A stretch of DNA of 33,944 bases from Acidobacteriota bacterium (GTDB lineage: Bacteria > Acidobacteriota > Terriglobia > Terriglobales > Acidobacteriaceae): positions 1 through 33,944 of the forward strand of contig JAFATF010000571.1 of assembly GCA_019244045.1 (NCBI GenBank), in the 5' to 3' direction. A program made the translations under genes and the position numbers. The notes under the pieces were generated by a model. It did not search any database. It saw only the letters and a program-made list of their open reading frames with translations, and had not been told where the DNA came from. Positions 1 to 8,079 of the stretch are shown piece after piece; position 1 is the stretch's first letter, and every line of letters begins with the position of its first letter.

Positions 1-118
1 CTACTTCTTTATCGCTTCTGCGTAGCAACCATGCGACAACAAGAAACATACGCCCATTTCGATTGGAGGGGTGCCGAGCTCGGGAAGGTTGATTCTGCGC
101 CCCCCTGATCGCTGTCGC

Positions 119-871
119 TCAATACTCAACCGCAAGCAGGTACAAACCACTGGCCGGCGCCGTCGCGCCAGCCTCCGCCCGGTTGCGGGCTCGCAGAATG
201 CGCGGCAGATCGTGGGGCCGCCGGCTTCCCTTGCCTATCAGGATGAAGGTACCCACGAGATTCCGCACCATATGCTGCAGGAAACCGTTGCCGCGGACTG
301 TATAGACGAGCTCATCCCCGACCCTCTCCCATGCGGATGTGAAAATGATGCGCACATTGCCCGCCTTGCTCTGGTCTTTCCGGCGCTCGGGGGCAGCGGC
401 GCGGAAGGAGGTGAAGTCATGCTCCCCGATGATCAGTCCAGCGGCCTCGCGCATGGCTTGTTCTTCGAGCACATAAGGAAAATGCCACACGTATCGTGCC
501 AAAAAAGGGGGACAAATGGCTCCGCGAAAGATGCGGTACTGGTAGGTTTTAGCGCGGGCCGACTTACGTGCGTGGAATTGAAATGCGACTTCCCTGGCCT
601 CGAGCACGCGAACCGAGGCCGGCAAGAGGTCATTCAGCGCCGTGACCAGGTTCTCCGGCGGAATGGGTGCTTGAATGCTAAGGTGGGCGACCTGGGCCAG
701 GGCGTGCACTCCTGCATCGGTTCGTCCCGAACCCTGAGGTAAAACTTTTTCTCCGGTCAGCCGTCGAATAGCTGTTGCCAGCGTGCCCTGGACGGTGGCC
801 GCCCCGGGTTGCACTTGCCAGCCAGAGAAATCGAAGCCGTCGTAGGAGACGACCAGCTTGAGATTGCGCAT
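119..871 (-). CDS. truA: tRNA pseudouridine(38-40) synthase TruA
   Basis: Cytoplasmic enzyme that converts uridines 38-40 in the anticodon arm of tRNAs to pseudouridine. The protein shows the TruA signature GRTDAGVHA with the catalytic aspartate at about residue 52, the N-terminal YDGFDFSGWQ motif, and the C-terminal GNGFLQHMVRN segment typical of the family. The reading frame stays open to a GTG at 934, which would add 21 residues without family resemblance; the ATG at 871 puts the conserved domain right at the N-terminus and gives 250 aa, the usual length. Neither start has a well-spaced Shine-Dalgarno sequence, so the start is uncertain. The gene stands alone and is divergent from the TolC-type gene. 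Confidence 0.95.
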   Translation of the reverse strand: MRNLKLVVSYDGFDFSGWQVQPGAATVQGTLATAIRRLTGEKVLPQGSGRTDAGVHALAQVAHLSIQAPIPPENLVTALNDLLPASVRVLEAREVAFQFHARKSARAKTYQYRIFRGAICPPFLARYVWHFPYVLEEQAMREAAGLIIGEHDFTSFRAAAPERRKDQSKAGNVRIIFTSAWERVGDELVYTVRGNGFLQHMVRNLVGTFILIGKGSRRPHDLPRILRARNRAEAGATAPASGLYLLAVEY

Positions 872-1153
872 GAGGTTGTTTTGCGAGTCGTTGGAAGCTC
901 GGCGTTCATCCAATGCCTTTAAACCTTTTGACACTCTCTTCTTTCGAGCATGATGTTCCGAGACCAGTTCTGCCCTTAGTTATACTATGTCATTTTTCGG
1001 TGCGCACACGGAGAACGCGTTTCTGCGGGCTTACCTCGGAACTCGCAGTGTGCCCGTTGCGTATCAGCTCATGGATTAGCAGGACTTAGCCGCCGCTCTG
1101 ACAGCCGGAGCTGTAATTCGTGCCGAAGCTGAAACTCGTAGGGAGATAATTGA

Positions 1154-3343
1154 ATGCACCATTCGCGTTTGATCTCTGCCGCCCGTCAGTTATTCGTCGT
1201 GTTGCTCATACTGAGTTGTGTCACTTGGGGACAGCAATCTGAACCAGCCGCGGCCCAACCTTCACTGAGCGAGCCTCCGCAGCCGGGCAATACGGCTCCC
1301 GTCGAGGCCCCCCACCCCCGCCGATTCCAACTCGAAGACTATACGAAGCCGAAGGGCTACTTGCCCAATCCCCTCGCGCCCTATACTTCGCGCGATTTGC
1401 CCCCGCCGGATTTGTCGAATACCCCGCGCATCGAGCAGCTTTTGCAGAGCGGCAAGCTGATGCTCTCCATGAATGATGCGGTTGCGCTGGCGCTCGAAAA
1501 CAATCTGGACATTGCCATCCAGCGTTACAACGTGGCCATCGCCGACACTGATATTATGCGGGCCAAAGCCGGTTCCCCGACTCTGGGCATCAACTCGGGC
1601 ATCGTGCAAAATACTCCCACCGGCGGGGTGGCCACCGGCCTCGGAGGAAGCGTCGGTTCCGGCCCCGGAGGCACGAGCGCTGGCGCCGCAGGAGCGGCTG
1701 CCGGGCTGGGCGGATTGGTCAGCACCACTCTTGGCCAGGGAGCTCCCATCACCAGCTTCGATCCGATCATTACCGGTACAGTACAGATGGACCGCAACTT
1801 CGCACAGTCGAGCAGCATTTTCAGCCCCATCCCCGTAGGAAATCTCAACACCGGCACAGCGAATTTTGCTTATAACCAAGGGTTCCACTGGGGAACGAAT
1901 CTCTCGCTTGGATTCAACAATACCCATACCACAAGCAATAATCCCACCAACACCTATACTCCCTTTATCAATTCCGGTTTTCAATTCCGGCTCACGCAGC
2001 ATTTGCTGCAAGGCTTCGGCTTTGCTCCGAATACCCGCTTTATCCGTATCGCCAAGAACGACCGCGAGATCTCCGATGTGGCCTTTCGCCTGCAAACGAT
2101 TACCACCGTCGACCAGATCGAAAACATGTATTGGGATCTGGTCTTCGCCTACGAGAATGTGAAAGTGACTCAGGAAAACATCACCTTCGCACAAAAGACG
2201 CTCTCCGACACGCAGAAACAGGTACAGATTGGAACGCTGGCCCCCATCGAAGTGGTACGCGCGCAGAGCACAGTCGCTACCGACCAGCAGCAGCTCACCA
2301 TTGCCCAGACCAATCTCGAGTTGCAGCAGCTGCTGATGAAGAACGCTCTCAGCCGCACGCTGGTCGATCCGCGCCTCGCCGATGCCGAGGTGATTCCCAC
2401 CTCCACCATGCAACTGCCGGAGAATGAACCCGTCATTCCCACTCAGGATCTGGTAAGTGATGCCCTAAGCCATCGCCCGGAACTTGCCCAAGCCCGCATC
2501 GGCCTCACCAATACAGAAATCAGCAACAAGGCGATACGCAACAGCCTTCGCCCCAGCCTTGACCTGTATGGCTACTACGGCGGGACAGGAATTGGGGGCG
2601 ATCTGAATCCCATTTTGCTGCCCTGCACTCCCACGCAGCTGCAGCAAGAACAGCGAGGTGGCTTTGTTTTCTGCTTCGATCCTGCGCGGGTAGCGCCTCC
2701 TTTTCGCGGCGGCGGACCGGTAGGCTACGGCTCGACTCTCAACCAGCTGGTGAATTCCGCTTCGCCGGATAAAGGGATTGGTGCAACGCTCTCCATCCCC
2801 ATTCGCAACCGCGCTGCGCAGGCTTTGCAGGTGAGGAGTGAACTTGAATACCGCCAAGCTCAGATGCGTCTGCAGCAGATCGAAAATCAGGTGCGCATCG
2901 AAGTCCGTAACGCGCAGTTCACGGTACAGCAGAATCGCGCCAGCGTGAACTCGGCGCAGGCCGCCGTCGAGCTTGCCCGCCAATCCCTCGACGCCGAACA
3001 GAAGAAATACGCATTAGGAGCCTCCACCTCGACCCTGGTTCTGCAAAACCAGAGCGCACTGGCGCAGGCCCAATCGACCCTGGTTTCGGCCAGCGCCGCC
3101 TACGAGAAGTCCCGGGTTGAGCTCGATCGTGCGACCGGTCTCCTGCTCGAGCATGCGGGCATTCTCGTTGCCGACGCAGAGAAGGGTGAGGTGACCCACA
3201 TGCCCAACATTCCCTTCGTGGCTCCGCGACCAAATCCGACATCGGTCATGCCCAACGCCCCCCAGGAGCAGGCACCGCCTGAGCAACCACAAAAGCAAAC
3301 GCCTCAGCCACCGCAGGCCCCACAGAGTCCGCCCAAATACTAA
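1154..3343 (+). CDS. TolC-family outer-membrane efflux channel
   Basis: Predicted outer-membrane channel of the TolC/OEP family, which forms trimeric barrels with long periplasmic alpha-helical tunnels for efflux or type I secretion. An N-terminal export signal is visible (hydrophobic segment about residues 12-22). Two OEP repeats follow: helical heptad-like stretches at about 310-400 (the segment with QKQVQIGTLAPIEVVRAQ) and 570-660 (the segment with AEQKKYALGASTSTLVLQNQ). At 729 aa it is longer than E. coli TolC (about 490). The extra length is a Gly/Ala-rich stretch at about 148-190 and a Pro/Gln-rich tail after about 685. An SD sequence (GGGAGA, 1141-1146) sits 7 nt before the ATG. No membrane-fusion or RND/ABC partner is adjacent, so its pump partner is unknown. 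A cysteine at residue 22 leaves a non-canonical lipobox possible. Confidence 0.9.
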   Translation: MHHSRLISAARQLFVVLLILSCVTWGQQSEPAAAQPSLSEPPQPGNTAPVEAPHPRRFQLEDYTKPKGYLPNPLAPYTSRDLPPPDLSNTPRIEQLLQSGKLMLSMNDAVALALENNLDIAIQRYNVAIADTDIMRAKAGSPTLGINSGIVQNTPTGGVATGLGGSVGSGPGGTSAGAAGAAAGLGGLVSTTLGQGAPITSFDPIITGTVQMDRNFAQSSSIFSPIPVGNLNTGTANFAYNQGFHWGTNLSLGFNNTHTTSNNPTNTYTPFINSGFQFRLTQHLLQGFGFAPNTRFIRIAKNDREISDVAFRLQTITTVDQIENMYWDLVFAYENVKVTQENITFAQKTLSDTQKQVQIGTLAPIEVVRAQSTVATDQQQLTIAQTNLELQQLLMKNALSRTLVDPRLADAEVIPTSTMQLPENEPVIPTQDLVSDALSHRPELAQARIGLTNTEISNKAIRNSLRPSLDLYGYYGGTGIGGDLNPILLPCTPTQLQQEQRGGFVFCFDPARVAPPFRGGGPVGYGSTLNQLVNSASPDKGIGATLSIPIRNRAAQALQVRSELEYRQAQMRLQQIENQVRIEVRNAQFTVQQNRASVNSAQAAVELARQSLDAEQKKYALGASTSTLVLQNQSALAQAQSTLVSASAAYEKSRVELDRATGLLLEHAGILVADAEKGEVTHMPNIPFVAPRPNPTSVMPNAPQEQAPPEQPQKQTPQPPQAPQSPPKY

Positions 3344-3501
3344 GCATGCTGATTTGCCCCACAACAGGCTAGCTAGCGCGAGGCATTCTTTTTGCGGCGA
3401 CTTCTTTGCACCGAGCACCTCGCTGGAGTCGCCTTATACACTATCGAATCGTCTGGGTGCTGATCCGAGCATGGGCCCAACCTCGATAGGATTATCTTGT
3501 T

Positions 3502-3510
3502 GAGGGAGGA
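3502..3510 (+). promoter_or_regulatory. Strong ribosome binding site fixing the GTG start of cysK
   Basis: GAGGGAGGA ends 3 nt before the GTG at 3514, and its GAGG core lies at a workable distance. It is among the strongest Shine-Dalgarno matches in the window and decides the non-ATG start. Confidence 0.7.
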
Positions 3511-3513
3511 ATC

Positions 3514-4485
3514 GTGAAAATCGCCAACAACATCAGCGAACTGATCGGCCGAACTCCGCTGGTTTACCTCTCGAAGGTTACTGACGGGACGCAGGCGCGA
3601 GTGGCAGCGAAGCTGGAGAGCTTCAATCCGTGCCACAGCGTAAAGGATCGCATTGGGGTCAGCATGATCGAGGACGCAGAACGGTCCGGGCGAATTCAGC
3701 CGGGCAAAACGGTGCTGATTGAGCCGACCAGCGGCAATACCGGAATTGGGTTAGCCTTCGTTTCTGCGGTTAAGAGATACCGACTGATTCTGGTCATGCC
3801 GGATACCATGAGTCTTGAGCGGCGTGTGCTGTTGAAGGCGTTCGGCGCCGAGCTGGTCCTGACACCCGGGTCGAGCGGCATGAAGGCAGCCATGGCCAAG
3901 GCAGAGGAGATTAAGCGCAGCACCCCGGGGGGATACATCCTGCAGCAGTTCTCAAACCCCGCTAATCCCAAGATCCATCTGGAGACAACCGGCCCAGAAA
4001 TCTGGAATGACACCGAAGGCCAGGTGGACATTCTCGTTTGTGGCGTAGGCACAGGCGGTACGTTGACCGGCGTCGGGCAGTATGTCCGTCCAAGGAAGAA
4101 GAACTTTAAGATTGTTGCCGTCGAGCCTGCGGATAGCCCGGTGCTCTCCGGTGGAAAAGCCAGTCCCCACAGGATTCAGGGAATCGGCGCCGGTTTCATT
4201 CCCGACGTGCTGCGCACCGATTTTATCGACGAGGTGGTAACGGTCACCAGCGAAGAGGCTATTAAGATGGCACGGCGATTGGCTGCCGAGGAAGGTCTGC
4301 TGGTGGGCATCTCGTCGGGAGCGGCGGCATGTGCCGCCCTTCAAGTCGCCAAGCGTTCTGAAAATGCCGGTAAGCTGGTCGTAGTCGTGTTGCCTGATTT
4401 TGGCGAGCGTTATCTGACCAGCGTGCTGTTTGACGAATTGCGCAGACACGCCCTGGAGATGACCGCCGTCGGATCATCTACGTAA
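3514..4485 (+). CDS. cysK: Cysteine synthase A (O-acetylserine sulfhydrylase)
   Basis: PLP-dependent fold-type II enzyme making L-cysteine from O-acetylserine and sulfide in the cytoplasm. The PLP lysine is K44 in the HSVKDRIG motif. The substrate-binding loop TSGNTG is at 72-77, the glycine-rich phosphate-binding loop [10 protein letters not shown] lies mid-protein, and the CysK-type [10 protein letters not shown] segment is present, which distinguishes it from threonine dehydratases. The length (323 aa) is standard. Translation starts at a GTG preceded by a strong GAGGGAGGA. No other sulfur-assimilation gene is nearby, so it appears monocistronic. A cystathionine beta-synthase is less likely because there is no CBS domain. 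Confidence 0.95.
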   Translation: MKIANNISELIGRTPLVYLSKVTDGTQARVAAKLESFNPCHSVKDRIGVSMIEDAERSGRIQPGKTVLIEPTSGNTGIGLAFVSAVKRYRLILVMPDTMSLERRVLLKAFGAELVLTPGSSGMKAAMAKAEEIKRSTPGGYILQQFSNPANPKIHLETTGPEIWNDTEGQVDILVCGVGTGGTLTGVGQYVRPRKKNFKIVAVEPADSPVLSGGKASPHRIQGIGAGFIPDVLRTDFIDEVVTVTSEEAIKMARRLAAEEGLLVGISSGAAACAALQVAKRSENAGKLVVVVLPDFGERYLTSVLFDELRRHALEMTAVGSST

Positions 4486-4873
4486 CAGGCCGGCAGCAGT
4501 ACACAGAAAAAGCCCAAGGTAATTTAAACCCTTACTTCTGGTCCTCAAGATCGGTGCTGTAGAGATCGCCCCGCGCCGCGAAGCGGCAGGCCCCGGCCAG
4601 GCACGCTACTGATGCGGAGTTCCCGTACAAAGAAGGAGTGGCGAACACTCTTCTCACGGCTGCGGCATACTATGGTGCTTGATCGAAGGGCAGCGGGGGC
4701 ATGTTCCTGACCTCTCCCGCTCTATCTGGCGGTAGCACGTCGGTGCATATCGGAAGGCGGGGTGCACCTTGGCCAGCGATCGAACAGCGGCCCTGCTCCT
4801 CTTCGAAAATGCTTGAGTACCTGCCAGGAACCCGGTATTTCCAAGATAACTTGGAAACCGCTATGCTCTCCCC
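4486..4873. other. Intergenic stretch between cysK and the glycosyltransferase
   Basis: About 390 bases without a convincing gene; the small frames on either strand show no family resemblance. The only clear structure is the perfect inverted repeat at 4838-4857, listed separately. No GC-rich hairpin with a T-tract was seen behind cysK. Confidence 0.6.
4838..4857. repeat. Perfect 8-4-8 inverted repeat before the glycosyltransferase start
   Basis: Arms TTTCCAAG and CTTGGAAA are separated by ATAA, and the repeat ends 16 bases before the GTG start at 4874. As DNA it could be an operator for a dimeric regulator; as RNA it would be a small hairpin beside the initiation region. Function is inferred only from position and symmetry. 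Confidence 0.5.
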
Positions 4874-5719
4874 GTGACGCTCTCGGTCGTCATCATCACC
4901 CACAACGAGGAAGCCAACCTCGCTCGTACGCTTGAGGCGATTCGACCCCTGCTGAGCGACGGCCGGGGGGAGATCATCGTCGTCGACTCCGGCTCGAGTG
5001 ACCGCACGCTGCAAATCGCGCGTGCTTTCGGAGCACGGGTATTCATGGAGGAATGGCAGGGCTACGCGGCGCAGAAGAATTCGGCAATCCAGAAGGCGGG
5101 GGGAGACTGGATTTTAAGCTTGGATGCTGATGAGTCACTCGATCAGGATCTTGTCCGCGAGATTCAGAACCAGCTTGCGGAGGAAAACGACGCCTGCGCA
5201 CGCCAGCCAGCGATTGCCACGGCAGAGACAAACAGAAGCGCATGCGCCCACGAGAAAACTAAAACGGGTCCCGCGGGTTTCTGGATTCGCCGCCGGAATT
5301 ACTTTCTGGGACGATGGATCAGGCATGGCGGATTCTGGCCTGACCGCAAGCTTCGCCTTTTTCGGCGGGGTTCCGGTCGATTTGAAGACCGGCCGGTGCA
5401 TGAAGACATCAAACTGAATGGACCCGCCGCTAACCTGGAGGGCACCTTGCTCCATCACTCCTATCCGAGTCTGTCGGACTACCTCGATCATATGAATCGC
5501 TATTCCTCGCTGGGCGCCGAGATGGCATTCAAGGAAGGCCGACGCGGCTTCAACCCTCTCAATATCCTCCTGCGCCCACTGGCCACCTTCATCTACAACT
5601 ATTTTTTCCGACTGGGATTTCTGGATGGCCGTGAGGGTCTGCTCCTACATCTCTACCACGCCGTTTACGTCTCCTGGAAATACGCGAAGGTCTGGGAATT
5701 AACCGGCCAAAAAACATAG
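4874..5719 (+). CDS. Family 2 glycosyltransferase, WaaE/KdtX-like
   Basis: Inverting GT-A glycosyltransferase, probably acting at the inner face of the cytoplasmic membrane on lipopolysaccharide core or another envelope glycan. The N-terminus has the GT2 nucleotide-sugar fold: SVVIITHNEE at 4-13, VVDSGSSD at 36-43, and the DADE metal-binding motif at 84-87. The C-terminal half carries the RRNYFLGRWI, PVHEDI and YNYFFRLGFLDG segments common to the LPS-core beta-glucosyltransferase-like subgroup; the last may be an amphipathic membrane-contacting helix. The start is a GTG with no clear Shine-Dalgarno; an ATG at 4863 is out of frame. The exact sugar and acceptor cannot be told from sequence. It stands between cysK and cca with no sugar-pathway neighbours. 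Confidence 0.88.
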   Translation: MTLSVVIITHNEEANLARTLEAIRPLLSDGRGEIIVVDSGSSDRTLQIARAFGARVFMEEWQGYAAQKNSAIQKAGGDWILSLDADESLDQDLVREIQNQLAEENDACARQPAIATAETNRSACAHEKTKTGPAGFWIRRRNYFLGRWIRHGGFWPDRKLRLFRRGSGRFEDRPVHEDIKLNGPAANLEGTLLHHSYPSLSDYLDHMNRYSSLGAEMAFKEGRRGFNPLNILLRPLATFIYNYFFRLGFLDGREGLLLHLYHAVYVSWKYAKVWELTGQKT

Positions 5720-5834
5720 AAGCCACCCCCCTGCGCTTGCGCGCTGTCCCTGATTGAACCCAGGCCAAAAGTAGAGGTCGTTCGATGCTTGAGAGGCATA
5801 TCTTCCTCCGCCAACTGGCCGGTGATATGGTTCG

Positions 5835-5840
5835 TAAGGG
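5835..5840 (+). promoter_or_regulatory. Ribosome binding site choosing the second ATG of cca
   Basis: TAAGGG directly abuts the ATG at 5841 (zero spacing) but lies 6 nt before the in-frame ATG at 5847, so the second ATG is the likelier start. Confidence 0.5.
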
Positions 5841-5846
5841 ATGTCG

Positions 5847-7226
5847 ATGCAAGGAAAACACGCAGTTCAAATCGTCCGCACGTTGCGCTCAGCCGGATAC
5901 CAGGCTTACTTATGCGGTGGATGCGTGCGAGACATGTTACTTGGGCGTGAGCCGGCCGATTACGACGTAGCTACGGACGCAACCCCCGCACAGGTCATGC
6001 ATATCTTTCCCGAAACCTATGCCGTCGGCGCGCAGTTTGGGGTGGTACTCGTGCCCTTGCCGGACAAACAACAGCACTCACCCGAAGAAAAAACCGGCGC
6101 AAGCGGTCGCGCCAGCGAGAGGTTTGAACATGGCCACGTGGTCGAGGTCGCCACCTTCCGCAGTGACGTTGGGTACAGCGATGGCCGCCACCCCGACCAG
6201 GTCCGTTACAGCAAAGATCCGCGCGAAGACGCCGAGCGCCGCGATTTCACCATCAACGGCCTGCTGCTCGATCCCATTTCGAACCAAGTTCTCGATTTTG
6301 TGGGAGGACGCCACGACCTTGAGCATGGGATTATCCGTGCCATCGGCGATCCTGAACGCCGTTTTGCAGAAGATAAGCTGCGCATGCTGCGTGCCGTTCG
6401 CTTCGCCGCTCGCTTTGCCTACGAGATCGAGCGCACCACATTTTCCGCCATCGAGAAGTTCGCCGCCCAAGTTCATCAAGTCTCGCGGGAGCGGGTGAGG
6501 GATGAGCTTACGAAGATGCTGACCGAAGGGCACGCCCGGAGCGCGTTTCTGCTGCTTGATCGCGCGCGACTGCTGGCGGAAGTTCTGCCGGAAGTTTCCG
6601 CCATGAAGGGCATCGAGCAACCACCACAATTTCATCCCGAAGGGGATGTTTTTGTGCATACCCTGTTACTGTTGCAGAACCTGCCGCATCCCTGTTCACC
6701 CACGCTGGCTTGGGGGGCCCTGCTGCACGACGTGGGCAAACCGCCCACCTTCCGTGTGGCCCCGGACCGGATTCGCTTCGACGGCCACGTTGAGGTCGGG
6801 GTGAAGATGGCGGAGGAGATTTGCCGGCGCATGCGCTTTTCCAACGACGACACCGAGCAGATCCTTGCTTTAATTGCCAATCACATGCGGTTTGCCAGTG
6901 TGCGAGGCATGAAGCTGGCGACCTTGAAGCGATTCCTTCGCCTGCCGCGATTTGAGGAACACCTTGAGTTGCATCGCCTCGATTGCCACTCGAGCCATGG
7001 CGATCTTACCACCTATCACTTCACTCGTGACAAGCTCGCGGCAACGCCGCCGGAGAATATCCGTCCAGCCCCTTTATTGACGGGCCGAGATCTGATCGCC
7101 GCCGGATTCACCCCCGGTCCGAGGTTCAAAGAGATTTTGTCGAGCGTCGAAGACTCGCAACTCGAGGGCTCGCTGCGGACCAGGGAGCAAGCTCTGGAAT
7201 TTGTCGTCCGACATTTCCCCCTTTGA
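5847..7226 (+). CDS. CCA tRNA nucleotidyltransferase / poly(A) polymerase family with HD domain
   Basis: Class II nucleotidyltransferase that adds or repairs the 3' CCA end of tRNA (some relatives add poly(A) tails). The head domain holds GGCVRDMLLG and the catalytic DYDVATD within the first 50 residues, then RRDFTINGLLLDP, then the RNA-binding neck with RMLRAVRFAARF. An HD domain (ALLHDVGKPPT and, later, ANHMRF) lies in the C-terminal half, as in CCA enzymes with 2',3'-phosphohydrolase-type domains. A hydrophilic insertion (about 75-100) sits inside the head domain. The start at 5847 is preferred over 5841 on SD spacing and gives 459 aa. CCA-adding versus poly(A) activity cannot be separated safely by eye. 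Confidence 0.9.
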   Translation: MQGKHAVQIVRTLRSAGYQAYLCGGCVRDMLLGREPADYDVATDATPAQVMHIFPETYAVGAQFGVVLVPLPDKQQHSPEEKTGASGRASERFEHGHVVEVATFRSDVGYSDGRHPDQVRYSKDPREDAERRDFTINGLLLDPISNQVLDFVGGRHDLEHGIIRAIGDPERRFAEDKLRMLRAVRFAARFAYEIERTTFSAIEKFAAQVHQVSRERVRDELTKMLTEGHARSAFLLLDRARLLAEVLPEVSAMKGIEQPPQFHPEGDVFVHTLLLLQNLPHPCSPTLAWGALLHDVGKPPTFRVAPDRIRFDGHVEVGVKMAEEICRRMRFSNDDTEQILALIANHMRFASVRGMKLATLKRFLRLPRFEEHLELHRLDCHSSHGDLTTYHFTRDKLAATPPENIRPAPLLTGRDLIAAGFTPGPRFKEILSSVEDSQLEGSLRTREQALEFVVRHFPL

Positions 7227-7369
7227 GGGCAAGACCACGGCAGGCCAAACCGATGGAGGATGTTGTTGCTGGCCCATTTGGCCCTTGCCCGATCATCCGA
7301 CAATGGTCCAACCTGCGATCGAGAATGATAGAATCTCGTAAGTTCCCGTCGAGACCTAGAGAGCAGAAC

Positions 7370-7663
7370 ATGATGAAGCGGGCGGCAGCCGGTCTAGAGA
7401 AGATCGTCAGCGATGCGCTCGGGCGAACGCCCGCCACTGAGGCGCCGCTGCTTGCATGGCCTCTGGCCTGCGGCACTTTGGTCGCACAACGAACGCGCCC
7501 ATTGGAGTGTGCGCAAGGTGTCTTGCGCGTGGAAGTTCCCAATGCCGGGTGGCGAGCCGAGCTTGAGACTTTGGCACCCCAATATGTAGCCATCATCAAT
7601 CGTTATGTCAGGGAGACAGTTCGGCGCATCGAATTTGTGGTGGGGCGCACAAAGCCCGAGTAG
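7370..7663 (+). CDS. DciA-like DUF721 domain protein
   Basis: Small protein (97 aa from this start) resembling the DUF721 family, whose characterised member DciA loads or recruits the replicative helicase in most bacteria that lack DnaC. The visible match is the family pattern of a tryptophan-glycine pair, a short beta segment and a second tryptophan: AWPLACGTLVAQ, then GVLRVEVPNAGWRAELETL, then a C-terminal helix. The frame is open upstream to 7223, overlapping the end of cca, but those extra 49 residues look like non-coding translation. ATGATG at 7370, behind a purine-rich AGAGAGCAGAA, is the most plausible start. It shares direction with cca and gatC. Family call is moderate because the domain is short and divergent. 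Confidence 0.7.
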   Translation: MMKRAAAGLEKIVSDALGRTPATEAPLLAWPLACGTLVAQRTRPLECAQGVLRVEVPNAGWRAELETLAPQYVAIINRYVRETVRRIEFVVGRTKPE

Positions 7664-7717
7664 GCTGCCGAACGATTCCCGGATAAACAGCAACCACTTC
7701 CTTCCCTGGCAGGTTAC

Positions 7718-8044
7718 ATGAAAGTCGCAGAGAAAGATGTGCTCTATGTTGCGGCACTCGCGAATCTCGAACTCAGCCAAGACGAGCGCCAGTCGATGCT
7801 ACGGGACTTGAATGCCATACTGAATTATGTCGACCTGCTCAACCAGCTCGATACGGCGGGCGTAACTCCCACCCTGCAAGTGGCCGAACCTATCGGAACT
7901 GAACAAAACCACCAGGCGGTGCAGATGCGAGAGGATGAACTCTACGGCCTACGCCCCTCGCTGTCCCAGGACACGGCACTGGCGAACGCGCCCGCCTCGC
8001 ACCGATCGTTTTTCCTTGTGCCGCAAGTCATTGAGCGATCGTGA
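7718..8044 (+). CDS. gatC: Asp-tRNA(Asn)/Glu-tRNA(Gln) amidotransferase subunit C
   Basis: Small subunit of the GatCAB amidotransferase, which converts misacylated Glu-tRNA(Gln) and Asp-tRNA(Asn) to the correct aminoacyl-tRNAs; GatC wraps around and stabilises GatA. It has the family layout at typical length (108 aa): an N-terminal helix with VLYVAALANLELS, the ILNYVDLLNQLDT helix, the Pro/Thr-rich linker VTPTLQ, and the C-terminal helix ending in FFLVPQVIE. GGCAGG lies 5 nt before the ATG. It is followed after 35 nt by gatA on the same strand; gatB is not in the window. Confidence 0.93.
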   Translation: MKVAEKDVLYVAALANLELSQDERQSMLRDLNAILNYVDLLNQLDTAGVTPTLQVAEPIGTEQNHQAVQMREDELYGLRPSLSQDTALANAPASHRSFFLVPQVIERS

Positions 8045-8078
8045 TCGTCCTCTAAGCGTCGGAGATCGACCTTTAAGC
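8043..8078 (+). repeat. Imperfect 15-bp direct repeat at the gatC-gatA junction
   Basis: GATCGTCCTCTAAGC (8043-8057) and GATCGACCTTTAAGC (8064-8078) match at 13 of 15 bases with a 21-base period, filling most of the gap between the gatC stop and the gatA ATG. It may be a small tandem duplication or a paired site; no function is known. Confidence 0.5.
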
Positions 8079-8079
8079 A

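Noticed and set aside
65-110. tRNA-Ser/Leu-like opening (GGAGGGGTGCCGAG) near the window start
   Set aside because: No anticodon arm, T-arm or closing acceptor strand follows at the right distance, so it is not a tRNA gene.
71-742. 223-codon plus-strand frame over truA
   Set aside because: Antisense to truA, whose motifs are unambiguous.
1262-2413. 383-codon open frame on the minus strand opposite the TolC-type gene
   Set aside because: It lies wholly antisense to a clear gene; the protein has no domain and its openness follows from GC-rich codon use on the other strand.
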